A DNA stretch of 64,000 nucleotides from Methanomassiliicoccus sp. (GTDB lineage: Archaea > Thermoplasmatota > Thermoplasmata > Methanomassiliicoccales > Methanomassiliicoccaceae), in the NCBI GenBank assembly GCA_012719175.1, contig JAAYAX010000013.1, positions 140,187-204,186 on the forward strand, read 5' to 3'. Under the pieces are notes generated by a model. The model was not told the origin of the DNA. It searched no databases and saw only the letters and a list, made by a program, of their open reading frames with translations. Made by a program: the position numbers and the translations under genes. Of the stretch, positions 51,769 through 59,909 are shown one piece after another. The stretch's first letter is position 1. The number at the start of each line of letters is the position of its first letter.

Positions 51769-52026
51769 TTAGCACGGTGTATGCAGGCAGCCGTCCCTGT
51801 TCAGAACCGTTAGCTGAATATTTTGTTTGGACAGCCAATTGATAGCCTCCAATGTGATGTTTCCGGAGTGCCCATAAATGACTATGTTATCGTACTCGTC
51901 GTACTTCGGCTTTAGCTCGTAAGTCGATGGCTTCGCCCTCTCATATTCATGACCATCCCTGATAATGAGATGGGCGTTCTCCACCCGCATGTCGATGCCG
52001 TGACCTGAAAGGAATAGTGTCCGCAT
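51769..52026 (-). pseudogene. cas1: cas1 5' remnant, copy B (85 codons)
   Basis: The frame from the ATG at 52026 reads RTLFLSGHGIDMRVENAHLI, then DNIVIYGHSGNITLEAINWL and NIQLTVLNRDGCL, a clear Cas1 N-terminal domain (Cas1 normally has about 320 residues). It stops at codon 86, before the catalytic alpha-helical half with the metal-binding Glu and His, so it cannot integrate spacers. The truncation lies 37 nt from the 18-bp att-like repeat, which suggests that the recombination cut the gene. No cas2, other cas gene or CRISPR array is seen. Confidence 0.8.
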
Positions 52027-52190
52027 GATGCTCTCCCCCCCACTTACAGAGCTATGGCTACTTGTAGCTCAGTAAAAAGTGGTCAGAATTAATATTGGAA
52101 CTCGACCTATTTTAACTATCTGGCTAGGCTTATTATGTCACTTGTGACAGTCTTGATGGTACGCCTATCTATTTGGCAATCAAGATACCT

Positions 52191-54311
52191 TTATGGCCGC
52201 CTCCGACGCCATACAGCATAGGTCACAGCTCCTACACCGGCAACAGCAATCAATCCGACAATTGCTACCTGGCCTTCGAGGGTGTCAAGGAATGGGCGTG
52301 AATGATCTTGGCCATTATCAGAGCTGGCTGGAACGGTTACGCTAACATCAGCACTGCGTTCTCCCTCACCAGCAGCACTCACCGCACTGACCTGGTAGTA
52401 GTAGGTTTGGTTGCTCAAGACATTGGTATCTAGGAACGATGTTCCTGAGATCGATGTCAGCAGACCAATAGTTGCCGGTGAGGTACCACGATATATCTTG
52501 TAAGATGAGATCTGACTACCATCCGCAGGAGAGGTCCAGGTTAAAGAAACGGTGCCGTCGTTGACCGAGGCATCAAGTTTATTAGGAGCAGAGGGAAGCT
52601 GAATTGTTGCGAGTGGCGTGGCCGAGGCCACTTCCGTCATTTCGCTCTCGCCCATGGCGTTAATGGCCGCTACCTTGTAGTAGTATGTTCGCCCGTTCTC
52701 CAGGCCTTCGTGGAGATAGCTGGTACCGTCGACCACAGATGATGTGTAAGGACCACCAACGGTCAGAGCCCACGATAGATTGTATCCGGTTATGGGTGAT
52801 CCTCCATCATCATTTGGTGCAGTCCATAATAGCTGCACTTGGCCGTCACCAGGCGTGGCGGTCAGATCCGTAGGAGCATTTGGAGGAAGGACTAATGTTA
52901 GCGGAGCGCGTGGCGTTGCGCTTACCGACTCGCCCATTGTACCGGTTCCAGCAACTGTATGAGCTGCCACTGCGAAATCGTAACTAACCCCGTTCGTTAG
53001 CCCGGTGATGGTTTTCATAGTGCCTTCGACATGAGCTACATCTGTGCCGTTCATGTAGATGATATAATGATCGATCTCCGCTCCCCCGGTGTTCAACGGA
53101 GCGTTCCATCTTAGGGTCACTTGATTGTTCCCAGGATCGACGACAAGTCCCGTAGGAGATCCAGATTTTTCAGAGATATAATCGCCCATCGTCAGACCGT
53201 TCCAAACCCCCCCGGGTGGAGGGAAATTCGAGGCGGTGTATGCATGACCTCTGATCTCCGCTGGAGTGGAACTTATCCAGCCCGGACCAACATTGGTCGG
53301 GGCCTCGAGACCCAGGAACGTTATCGAGGTCAGGGCCTTGCATTCCCCGAACGCATACTCGCCGATGCTGGTAACACTGGCCGGTATGGTCGCGCTCTTC
53401 ATGGCCCACGGGCACAATATCAACTCGGTAGCGGCCTTGTCGTACAGCACACCATCGATGCTAGTGTATGCGGGGTTATCCTCATCCACGTTTATCGAGG
53501 TCAGGGAGGGGCAGCCTTGAAACCCATAAGCGGAGATGGACGTGAGGCTGCTTGGGATATTTACTGTGGTCAGAGAGGTACACCCACTGAACGGTTCCTG
53601 CGGTCCGATGGACTTGAAGCCCTCTGAAAAGGTCAAAGAGGTAAGTGCGGAACAATCAGTGAATTCATACCATCCTACACTTTCTACGGTTCCGGGGATG
53701 GTTAAGGAGGTAAGGCCGCTATACTGAAACGCGAAAGGAAGGATAGAAGTAACACCTTCAGGGATAGTTAAGGTTGTCAGGGAGGAGCATTCAAGGAATG
53801 CGTATTCGCCTATCAATTCGACTGTACTTGGGATAGTCACTGAAGTTAGGGCATGGCAGCCATAGAACATTTGATCAGGTATGGACCTAACGCCCTCGGA
53901 GAGTGTTACGGAGGTCAGGGAGGGACAGCCCATAAACGTACCCCTCCAGATAGACGTGACACTGCCAGGTATAACCACGGAGGTTAGGGAGGTGCAGCCC
54001 GAAAAAGCTTCATACTCAAGGGTTGTGACGCTGTTCGGTATGGTCAGGGAGGTTATAGAGTAGCCCAAGGAGAAGGCAGACGTTCCGATGGTGGTGACCG
54101 GATAACCGCCTAGCGTGGACGGGATGGTGATCACTCCGCCATCTCCAGTATATGCGGTAATGGTAGCATTGCCATCACTAACCGTGAAAGAATAATCACC
54201 ATCCTGCTCAGCCTTAATAACATCTGGTAGAAAAACAACGATCGATATGCATAATGACAAAATGACAATTAGTACTAACGCTATTGAAACACACCTATGG
54301 ATCAGCTTCAC
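52191..54311 (-). CDS. BspA-like leucine-rich repeat surface protein with three fibronectin III domains
   Basis: The 706-residue protein has a signal peptide (hydrophobic 9-32), about ten BspA/LRR_5 repeats (about 50-370, for example LTSVTIPSTVELIGEYAFLE), three fibronectin III domains (about 385-660, each starting like PTDLTATPGDGQVQLLWTAP), and a C-terminal membrane helix before WRRRRP. BspA-type repeats mediate adhesion and binding of host or community proteins. It lies inside the segment bounded by the 18-bp repeats, so it may have been carried by a mobile element. Related fibronectin modules occur at 22.6 and 40.9 kb. Confidence 0.84.
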   Translation of the reverse strand: MKLIHRCVSIALVLIVILSLCISIVVFLPDVIKAEQDGDYSFTVSDGNATITAYTGDGGVITIPSTLGGYPVTTIGTSAFSLGYSITSLTIPNSVTTLEYEAFSGCTSLTSVVIPGSVTSIWRGTFMGCPSLTSVTLSEGVRSIPDQMFYGCHALTSVTIPSTVELIGEYAFLECSSLTTLTIPEGVTSILPFAFQYSGLTSLTIPGTVESVGWYEFTDCSALTSLTFSEGFKSIGPQEPFSGCTSLTTVNIPSSLTSISAYGFQGCPSLTSINVDEDNPAYTSIDGVLYDKAATELILCPWAMKSATIPASVTSIGEYAFGECKALTSITFLGLEAPTNVGPGWISSTPAEIRGHAYTASNFPPPGGVWNGLTMGDYISEKSGSPTGLVVDPGNNQVTLRWNAPLNTGGAEIDHYIIYMNGTDVAHVEGTMKTITGLTNGVSYDFAVAAHTVAGTGTMGESVSATPRAPLTLVLPPNAPTDLTATPGDGQVQLLWTAPNDDGGSPITGYNLSWALTVGGPYTSSVVDGTSYLHEGLENGRTYYYKVAAINAMGESEMTEVASATPLATIQLPSAPNKLDASVNDGTVSLTWTSPADGSQISSYKIYRGTSPATIGLLTSISGTSFLDTNVLSNQTYYYQVSAVSAAGEGERSADVSVTVPASSDNGQDHSRPFLDTLEGQVAIVGLIAVAGVGAVTYAVWRRRRP

Positions 54312-54792
54312 CTAAACCCCCTCACCTTAATCCCTAAGTCGTCATTGAAATGATTTCGATGGATTTTCCACACCAGTATCGTTATTCAAAATGATAACAG
54401 TTCTTTTAATATTGTTTTCAGAATCTAAAGATTGACCTAGATGAAATTTAAAACACAATGGTGGTCTCCAGACCATATCCATCTGGCTATCGGTTAAAAG
54501 TGACTATTCAACGGACCACATAATGACCGGGTTACGATGTGACAAGGGGCGACAAAAAATGAATGTTATATATTATGCAACATCTGTCATGAATAATGTA
54601 TAATATATTTTTTTTACCTCTCGGCTGTTGCATTTTAGTAAATAAGTATGGCTGGACCGGTTAGTTTTTATCATTTTATAAAAATTAAATATTGATTTAT
54701 CCATTGATAACAATGCCTCTTGGGAAAGCGCCTATGGGATTTTCCATCGCCAATTTGGATTCAAAAAGATGATATTAGGGGGGTAGCGGACA
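54312..54792. other. AT-rich intergenic region, no gene seen
   Basis: About 480 nt, among the most AT-rich of the window (TTATATATTATGCAACATC, TTTTATCATTTTATAAAAATTAAA). It probably holds the promoters of the two flanking surface-protein genes, which are divergent. No coding pattern recognised. Confidence 0.45.
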
Positions 54793-55824
54793 ATGGATAG
54801 TAAGAGTAAAATGCTAGTGACAATAGTCACAATTGCGCTGACAATTTCCCTAGGGGCGGTTGCCATTGAAGCAGGATTATTGAATATCATCTTGCCGAAG
54901 GGTGACAATGATCAGAGCCAGAATACGAATGAAACTACGGGATTGCCAGATACTATTCCGAATCCGGAGCCTACGCCAACTCCTATCGATACAACTCCCA
55001 ACGACAACGATATAGACGATACCCAGCCCGAACCAGGGCCCGTACCTGAGCCGATACCGGTACCGGACCCGAAGCCTACTCCGGTGCCCATATTTACACC
55101 CGTGCCCGTGCCTGAGCCGACTCCAACGCCGGTACCTGAGCCGGTCACCGTACCGGAGACCCATGACTACAGCGGCAAGGGCAACGGCTACACCGGGTCT
55201 TTTTATGTGGATGGTTTTGTCATCTTCCATGTGCAGGTGGACCAGGCTTCCAATGCCCCGCTGGATGTGTATTTCCAATCCAGTGACGGAATGGGAGGAA
55301 GCTACCCGCTGATAGAGGACCGCACCGGTTCGTACCACGCCGACGTGTGCATAGGGACCGCGGACATGCCAGACTACCACGCTGGCAAGGGCTCGTGGTA
55401 CATCGAACCTGGCAACTATCACCTGAAGATAACGGCCACCGGCGAGTGGTCCGTCGATGTCATCCATCCGAGCGGCAAGGGCCGTGTACTGCCGCAGACG
55501 TTCAAGGGGAGCACCGACGCGGTGTACTCTCTGGGCATGTGGAACGTGGACAACACCTCGGTGAAGTTCGAGCTGAGCTACAGCGGAGCGGGGCACGTCG
55601 CCGTGTACCTGTGGTCCTGGGACGGGTATGGCTATATAATGGCCTCAACAGAGACCAGGGCGGTGTTCATCGACCCTGATTTGGACGGAGTGACCTCCAG
55701 GACCATGACCTTCGGCGGCAACGTGCCCGATGAGAATTTCGGTCCGTGGTACCATCCGCCCGAGGGCGTGTACTATCTCGCCATCGTCGCGGACGATGCC
55801 AACTACACGGTGAAGGTGAGCTAA
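54793..55824 (+). CDS. Membrane-anchored surface protein with Pro/Thr/Glu-rich stalk
   Basis: The 343-residue protein has an N-terminal hydrophobic segment (about 7-30) that is a signal anchor, a stalk of PEPTPTP-like repeats (about 50-122) and two similar beta-sandwich domains (about 128-230 and 233-343, each with a pattern like YTGSFYVDGFVIFHVQVDQ and ending YTVKVS). It should stand out from the cell surface. I do not recognise the domains. A ribosome site AGGGGGGTAG lies about 9 nt before the ATG. It lies inside the segment bounded by the 18-bp repeats. Confidence 0.7.
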   Translation: MDSKSKMLVTIVTIALTISLGAVAIEAGLLNIILPKGDNDQSQNTNETTGLPDTIPNPEPTPTPIDTTPNDNDIDDTQPEPGPVPEPIPVPDPKPTPVPIFTPVPVPEPTPTPVPEPVTVPETHDYSGKGNGYTGSFYVDGFVIFHVQVDQASNAPLDVYFQSSDGMGGSYPLIEDRTGSYHADVCIGTADMPDYHAGKGSWYIEPGNYHLKITATGEWSVDVIHPSGKGRVLPQTFKGSTDAVYSLGMWNVDNTSVKFELSYSGAGHVAVYLWSWDGYGYIMASTETRAVFIDPDLDGVTSRTMTFGGNVPDENFGPWYHPPEGVYYLAIVADDANYTVKVS

Positions 55825-56066
55825 AAACCCTTTTATATCCTTATTTTTCGTCCTTCTTTCAGACGGCTGTCTGACTATATCTTACCTGATGCATTTTCTC
55901 TCTACAAATGGTAGTACCTTCTCCAGTTCTAACGCCCCCCTTTATCTACAATTTTTTTCCTTCTTTATTGCCATCTAGATAGAATTAGTACTACAATTGA
56001 TCAACAATGGAATCTTACTATTCTGTGGCAGGGGGGCGACAAATTGAGTAATTGTATACTACCCCA

Positions 56067-56084
56067 AAACAATTGGTGCGAGGG
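56067..56084. repeat. 18-bp direct repeat, tRNA-proximal copy (att-like)
   Basis: The second copy of aaacaattggtgcgaggg. It overlaps the 3' end of tRNA-Leu(CAA) by 11 nt. The element, if real, lies between the two copies (about 4.35 kb, 51715-56084), downstream of the tRNA 3' end, as expected for tRNA-directed integration. Confidence 0.75.
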
Positions 56085-56183
56085 GCCGGATTTGAACCGA
56101 CGAACCTCTTCAGGAACAGATCTTGAGTCTGTCGCCTTTGGCCGATGACTAGGTCATCTTTGACCTGGCTTGGCTACCCTCGC
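56074..56183 (-). tRNA. tRNA-Leu(CAA) with a 22-nt insertion in the D loop
   Basis: On the minus strand: acceptor GCGAGGG pairs fully with CCCTCGC; the D stem is GCC/GGC; the anticodon stem ACAGA/TCTGT encloses CTCAAGA with anticodon CAA; a long variable arm (TCCTGAAGAGGTTC) marks a class II leucine tRNA; the T arm is GTCGG-TTCAAAT-CCGGC; discriminator A and an encoded CCA follow. Between the two sides of the D stem there are 35 nt instead of about 13. Removing 22 nt (56137-56158) restores a normal loop. The inserted piece contains a perfect GATGAC-CTA-GTCATC hairpin and may be a non-canonical archaeal intron. Confidence 0.85.
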
Positions 56184-56352
56184 TTTGGCTCTCGTTATTG
56201 TCCAAGGCTTTTTAAATGTTACCTTCTGCCTGAAGGCCCCATCCTCTCGATAAAGTTAGCGTCCTCATTGCCTTCTTTAATTTATTTCTAAAACAAAATA
56301 GTAATTTATTTATAATATTATTCTAATTCAAATATACCTGTGAAAGCAGGTC

Positions 56353-56433
56353 AGGGGAGAGCGCCAAATTGCCTCACCACTTCCTCCAGATTCGAACCAC
56401 CCATAATGTAATCACGGAGTGGCGCTCTCCCCT
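56353..56433. other. Stem-loop from a perfect 14-bp inverted repeat
   Basis: AGGGGAGAGCGCCA at 56353-56366 is the exact reverse complement of TGGCGCTCTCCCCT at 56420-56433, with a 53-nt loop. It lies just after the stop of the methionine aminopeptidase gene (minus strand). It could be a terminator-like or mRNA-end structure, a small RNA, or the ends of a tiny mobile sequence. The loop includes GGTTCGAATC on the minus strand, as in a tRNA T loop, but no complete tRNA can be folded. Confidence 0.55.
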
Positions 56434-56444
56434 GTTATCCCTTC

Positions 56445-57332
56445 TTATGTGGTGACCTCGGCCTTGTAGCCGTTGAGGACCACGGTATGCTCGGTCTGCG
56501 AGACCATCCCGCCCTTGATCTCCGTGAGGATGGGGTAAGCGTACAGAATGCCGTGCCTCACCAGCGTCTTGAGGTGCAGCTGCGCCTTGGGATCGAGGGC
56601 GGTGCACCAGCGCTCGCAGAACGGAAGCCCGTGGAAGTTCTCTTTTATCAAGCTCATGAGCTTCATGGCCCCGTCGTCCTTGACCTCCCGGTCCCGCAGG
56701 ATGCGGTAGATGTTTCCAGGCTTGGAGTTCCGCACCTCGCCCCCGCCGTTGGTGGCGAACGGCTCGATGGCGATCATCATGTCCTTCTTGATCTTGGTGG
56801 GATTCCCGTCATCATAGTTGGCGATGGTCAGACCGGCATGCAGATTGTAGCAGCCCATGCCGTGACCGGTGAGGTTGGTCACCGGCAAAAAGCCCTCGCT
56901 CTTTATCGCATTCTCGATGGTCCCGCTGATGGTCCCGACTGTCACGCCTTCGCTCACCGTCTCCACTGCCATGGCCAAGGCCTTGGCGGAGGCGTTGATG
57001 AGGTTGGTCCAGTTCCTGGTGCGGACCTCCACCGTCTGCGCCGTATCTCCAATATATCCATCCACCTGCGCGCCCACGTCGACCTTCACCAGGTCCCCCT
57101 TCTTGAACGTCAGCTTGTCGTCCGATCGGGGCGTGAAGTGAGCGGCCTGATCGTTAATGCTGAGGTTCGTGGGGAACGCCGGCCGGGCGCCCTTCTTAAT
57201 CATAAAAGCTTCCACTTCCTCCGCCACGGACAGCAAGGTCACTCCTTCGTCCACAAGGCTCGCTCCCAGCTTGCGGGCCTCGCCCGATATCGCGCCGGCC
57301 CTCCTTATCTTCTCCAGAACGTCCTCATTCAT
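56445..57332 (-). CDS. map: Methionine aminopeptidase, type II
   Basis: A 295-residue protein of the archaeal/eukaryotic type II class. Metal ligands are visible: Asp in KVDVGAQVDGYIGDTAQTV (two Asp), His in LTGHGMGCYNLHAG, Glu in IAIEPFATNGGG and Glu in VSQTEHTVVLNG. It removes the initiator methionine from new proteins in the cytoplasm. The ATG at 57332 overlaps the end of the Sua5/YrdC gene by 8 nt, so the two form an operon. Confidence 0.93.
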   Translation of the reverse strand: MNEDVLEKIRRAGAISGEARKLGASLVDEGVTLLSVAEEVEAFMIKKGARPAFPTNLSINDQAAHFTPRSDDKLTFKKGDLVKVDVGAQVDGYIGDTAQTVEVRTRNWTNLINASAKALAMAVETVSEGVTVGTISGTIENAIKSEGFLPVTNLTGHGMGCYNLHAGLTIANYDDGNPTKIKKDMMIAIEPFATNGGGEVRNSKPGNIYRILRDREVKDDGAMKLMSLIKENFHGLPFCERWCTALDPKAQLHLKTLVRHGILYAYPILTEIKGGMVSQTEHTVVLNGYKAEVTT

Positions 57333-57963
57333 CTAATGCCGCCCTGATATCATCCTCATCTATGTCGCCCTGCCTGATCATATTTATCTCGCCCTCCGAG
57401 AACTGGACTATGGTCGACGGCCTGCCTATGGGGGCGGGGCCGGCATCCAGGTACAAGCTCACGGAAGGACCCAGATCCTCCATGGCGTCCTCACACGTCC
57501 GGGGGTTCTTGTGCGAGTGGACGTTGGCGGAAGTTGTGATGATAGGCCCGAACTCCTCTATGATCCTCAGCGCCACGGGGTGGTCCGGGATGCGGATGCC
57601 TATCTCCTGGCTGGATGCTGTCAAGATATCAGGTACCGCCGGCCTCTTAGTAACGATGAGCGTGAGCGGGCCGGGCATGAACTTGCGCACCAGCTTGCGC
57701 GCCCGGTCGTCCAGCACCGCGAGTTCCTCCATCATCTGCAGGTCCTTGACCACGATGGACATGGGCATGTCGAAGGGGCGCCTCTTGACCATATAGGCCC
57801 TCTTGACGGCCGTCTCGTCGAAGGGATCACAACCTAACCCATATACTGTATCCGTCGGGTACACGATCAGCCGTCCCGCGGACAGCTCAGCGACGATGTT
57901 CTTTATCTCCGATTCAGGGATGAAGGCCGTCCCATCCCTTTGCTCGCACTTTATCACTCTCAT
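57325..57963 (-). CDS. L-threonylcarbamoyladenylate synthase (Sua5/YrdC/YciO family)
   Basis: A 212-residue protein with the YrdC fold: GRLIVYPTDTVYGLGCDPFD at about 30-49, KRRPFDMPMSIVV, VRKFMPGPLTLIVTK and IGIRIPDHPVALRI, with later ITTSANVHSHKNP. It makes threonylcarbamoyl-AMP from threonine, bicarbonate and ATP, the first step in forming the t6A base at position 37 of tRNAs. The extra Sua5 C-terminal domain of about 130 residues is missing, so it is the single-domain form. It is translated ahead of methionine aminopeptidase in the same operon. Confidence 0.9.
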   Translation of the reverse strand: MRVIKCEQRDGTAFIPESEIKNIVAELSAGRLIVYPTDTVYGLGCDPFDETAVKRAYMVKRRPFDMPMSIVVKDLQMMEELAVLDDRARKLVRKFMPGPLTLIVTKRPAVPDILTASSQEIGIRIPDHPVALRIIEEFGPIITTSANVHSHKNPRTCEDAMEDLGPSVSLYLDAGPAPIGRPSTIVQFSEGEINMIRQGDIDEDDIRAALDE

Positions 57964-57984
57964 TTGTTCCCCCCTTGAACTTCC

Positions 57985-58626
57985 CTAAATGACACCTAGA
58001 TACGTCAATGCGTCTTTAACTTGCTGGCCGCCATCGCCCAGGGCGCAGGGCCCATGGCCGGGATACAGGTCCAGCGGGTCCAGGAGCGATAGTCCTCTCA
58101 CCGAAGCTACCAGCTGGCCATGGTCCCCGGTCGCCAGGTCCCAGCGTCCTACTCCCCCGGCGAACACCGTGTCCCCGGACAGAAGTATCCTCTTGACGCG
58201 GTCGTAGAGGCAGATGCCGCCAATGGTGTGGCCCGGCGTGTGGATGACCTCGAGATCGTGCTCCCCGGTGGAGAAGACCTCGCCTCCGCTCAGTTCGTTG
58301 ACGTCAACCGGTTCCATCCTCCCGCCGAACATCTGGGCCTCGGTGCCCCTTACGGACCCCTCCCTTACGGGGGCGGCATCCTCCCTGTGCACGTAAAGAG
58401 GTGCATTCAAGTCTCGTGACAACGCCGCCGCCCCGCCGGTGTGATCGTAGTGGCGATGGGTGAGGACTATCGCCTCTACCGCCGTTCCTCCGAGGAGCTT
58501 GGTGATCCGCTCGAGGATGCGCGCATGCCTCGTTCCTGAGCCTGTGTCCACCACCAGCGGCCTGTCTCCGGTGACGATGAAAATGTTGCAATCAAAACCG
58601 GCCCCAGGCAGCATATGGACGGTCAT
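57985..58626 (-). CDS. MBL-fold metallo-hydrolase (glyoxalase II-like)
   Basis: The metal-binding motif is LTHRHYDHTGG (HxHxDH variant), then His in HTPGHTIGGIC, Asp in LLSGDTVFAG and His near the C terminus in LYPGHGPCA. It is a binuclear zinc or iron hydrolase, probably acting on a thioester or related ester. The ATG at 58626 is chosen because a CTAAATATTTT box centred about 23 nt upstream would give a leaderless start. The upstream open frame to 58647 lies in the promoter. Confidence 0.85.
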   Translation of the reverse strand: MTVHMLPGAGFDCNIFIVTGDRPLVVDTGSGTRHARILERITKLLGGTAVEAIVLTHRHYDHTGGAAALSRDLNAPLYVHREDAAPVREGSVRGTEAQMFGGRMEPVDVNELSGGEVFSTGEHDLEVIHTPGHTIGGICLYDRVKRILLSGDTVFAGGVGRWDLATGDHGQLVASVRGLSLLDPLDLYPGHGPCALGDGGQQVKDALTYLGVI

Positions 58627-58808
58627 CTTCGCTACGTAGAGGAACAAAATATTTAGTCTTTCCTAAAATATGTTAATATGAGAACATAGCGCATTTTTCT
58701 CTTTTAACGGGGGGCGAGAATCGGCGTCCAGATGCCTAGTTCTCAAGAACCGCCTAGTGGACCATGGGAAAGAATATCAGTCGGGAGCTTCGTTAATGTG
58801 AACATAAC

Positions 58809-59909
58809 ATGATGCTTCTGGAGGACCGGGGGAAGGAGCTTTTCCGTGAGCATGGCATAGATGTGCCTGGAGGTAGACGATACAGTGATCCGGAGGAGTT
58901 GCGTAGCGCCTCCCTGCCCCTGGTTCTCAAAGCTTTGGTCCCGGTGGGAGGACGGGGGAAGGCGGGCGGAGTGTCCAAGGTGACGACCTCGGAGGACGCG
59001 GTGAGGGAGGCTATCCGGATACTTTCCCTGGAGATCTCCGGATACCGACCACAGGGGCTTCTGGCCGAGGAAGTGCTCTCTATCGAGCGCGAGATGTACC
59101 TCAGCATCGTCATCGACCGCTCCCTAGGCATACCTGTCCTACTGGCGGGCGCGGTCGGCGGGGTGGAGGTGGAGTCCTTACCGCCGGATGTAATGGGGCG
59201 GTGGCCGATACATCCCTTCCTGGGCGTGGGGGAGCATCTCGTACGGGAGGTCGGCCGTTCCCTGTCACTTCGCCATGTGGAAGAATTCGGAAAGATGCTG
59301 CGCGGCCTCTGGGAGCTTTTCATTAGAACGGACTGCGAGCTGGTGGAGGTGAACCCCTTGGTCCTAACCACCGAAGGACGGTTAGTGGCCGCAGACTCCA
59401 AGGTAGTGGTGAACGACGACGCGATATTCCGGCATCCGGAGATCGGCGGCGACCTGCCGGTGATGGACGTGCTGGAGGCCGAAGCACGCCGGGAAAGGAT
59501 GAGCTTCGTGCGCCTGGACGGAGATATTGGGGTGATAGCCAACGGCGCCGGGCTCACCATGGCCACCCTGGACGAGGTGGACTCGCAGGGAGGAACGCTG
59601 GGAGGCTTCCTGGACCTGGGAGGAACGGACGATCCAAGGAAGATAAGGAAAGCGTTCGAACTGATGTCCCGCTCCGGCGTGAGCGTCATCCTCGTCAACA
59701 TCTTCGGGGGCATCACCCGCTGCGATACCGTGGCCGAAGGGGTCCTGGGGGCCATGGATTCGCTGGAAGTGGTGCCGTTCATCGTAGCGCGGATACGTGG
59801 TGTGAACGAGGAGCTGGCCCGCAGCATGCTGGAGTCGCGGGGCATCCGCGCCCACCTGGACCTAGGTTCGGCGGTCTCGGACGCGGTGTCCTGGAGGTCT
59901 AGCGCATGA
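58809..59909 (+). CDS. sucC: Succinyl-CoA synthetase (ADP-forming), beta subunit
   Basis: An ATP-grasp protein of 366 residues: LLEDRGKELFREHGIDVPGG at the start, VLKALVPVGGRGKAGGVSKV, EVNPLVLTTEGRLVAADSKV, and the C-terminal flavodoxin-like part with GGFLDLGGTDDP and LVNIFGGITRCD. With the alpha subunit it converts succinyl-CoA, ADP and phosphate to succinate, CoA and ATP. The protein is slightly shorter than the usual 375-390 residues. The first ATG at 58809 and the next at 58812 are both possible. sucD follows with a 4-nt overlap (ATGA). Confidence 0.93.
   Translation: MMLLEDRGKELFREHGIDVPGGRRYSDPEELRSASLPLVLKALVPVGGRGKAGGVSKVTTSEDAVREAIRILSLEISGYRPQGLLAEEVLSIEREMYLSIVIDRSLGIPVLLAGAVGGVEVESLPPDVMGRWPIHPFLGVGEHLVREVGRSLSLRHVEEFGKMLRGLWELFIRTDCELVEVNPLVLTTEGRLVAADSKVVVNDDAIFRHPEIGGDLPVMDVLEAEARRERMSFVRLDGDIGVIANGAGLTMATLDEVDSQGGTLGGFLDLGGTDDPRKIRKAFELMSRSGVSVILVNIFGGITRCDTVAEGVLGAMDSLEVVPFIVARIRGVNEELARSMLESRGIRAHLDLGSAVSDAVSWRSSA

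Noticed and set aside
48056..52190. CRISPR array near the cas1 remnants
   Set aside because: I looked for regularly spaced repeats of 24-37 nt in the gaps and found none.
56353..56433. Second tRNA gene, because of GGTTCGAATC in the loop
   Set aside because: The 14-bp stem continues past a normal acceptor length and no anticodon or D arm can be formed.
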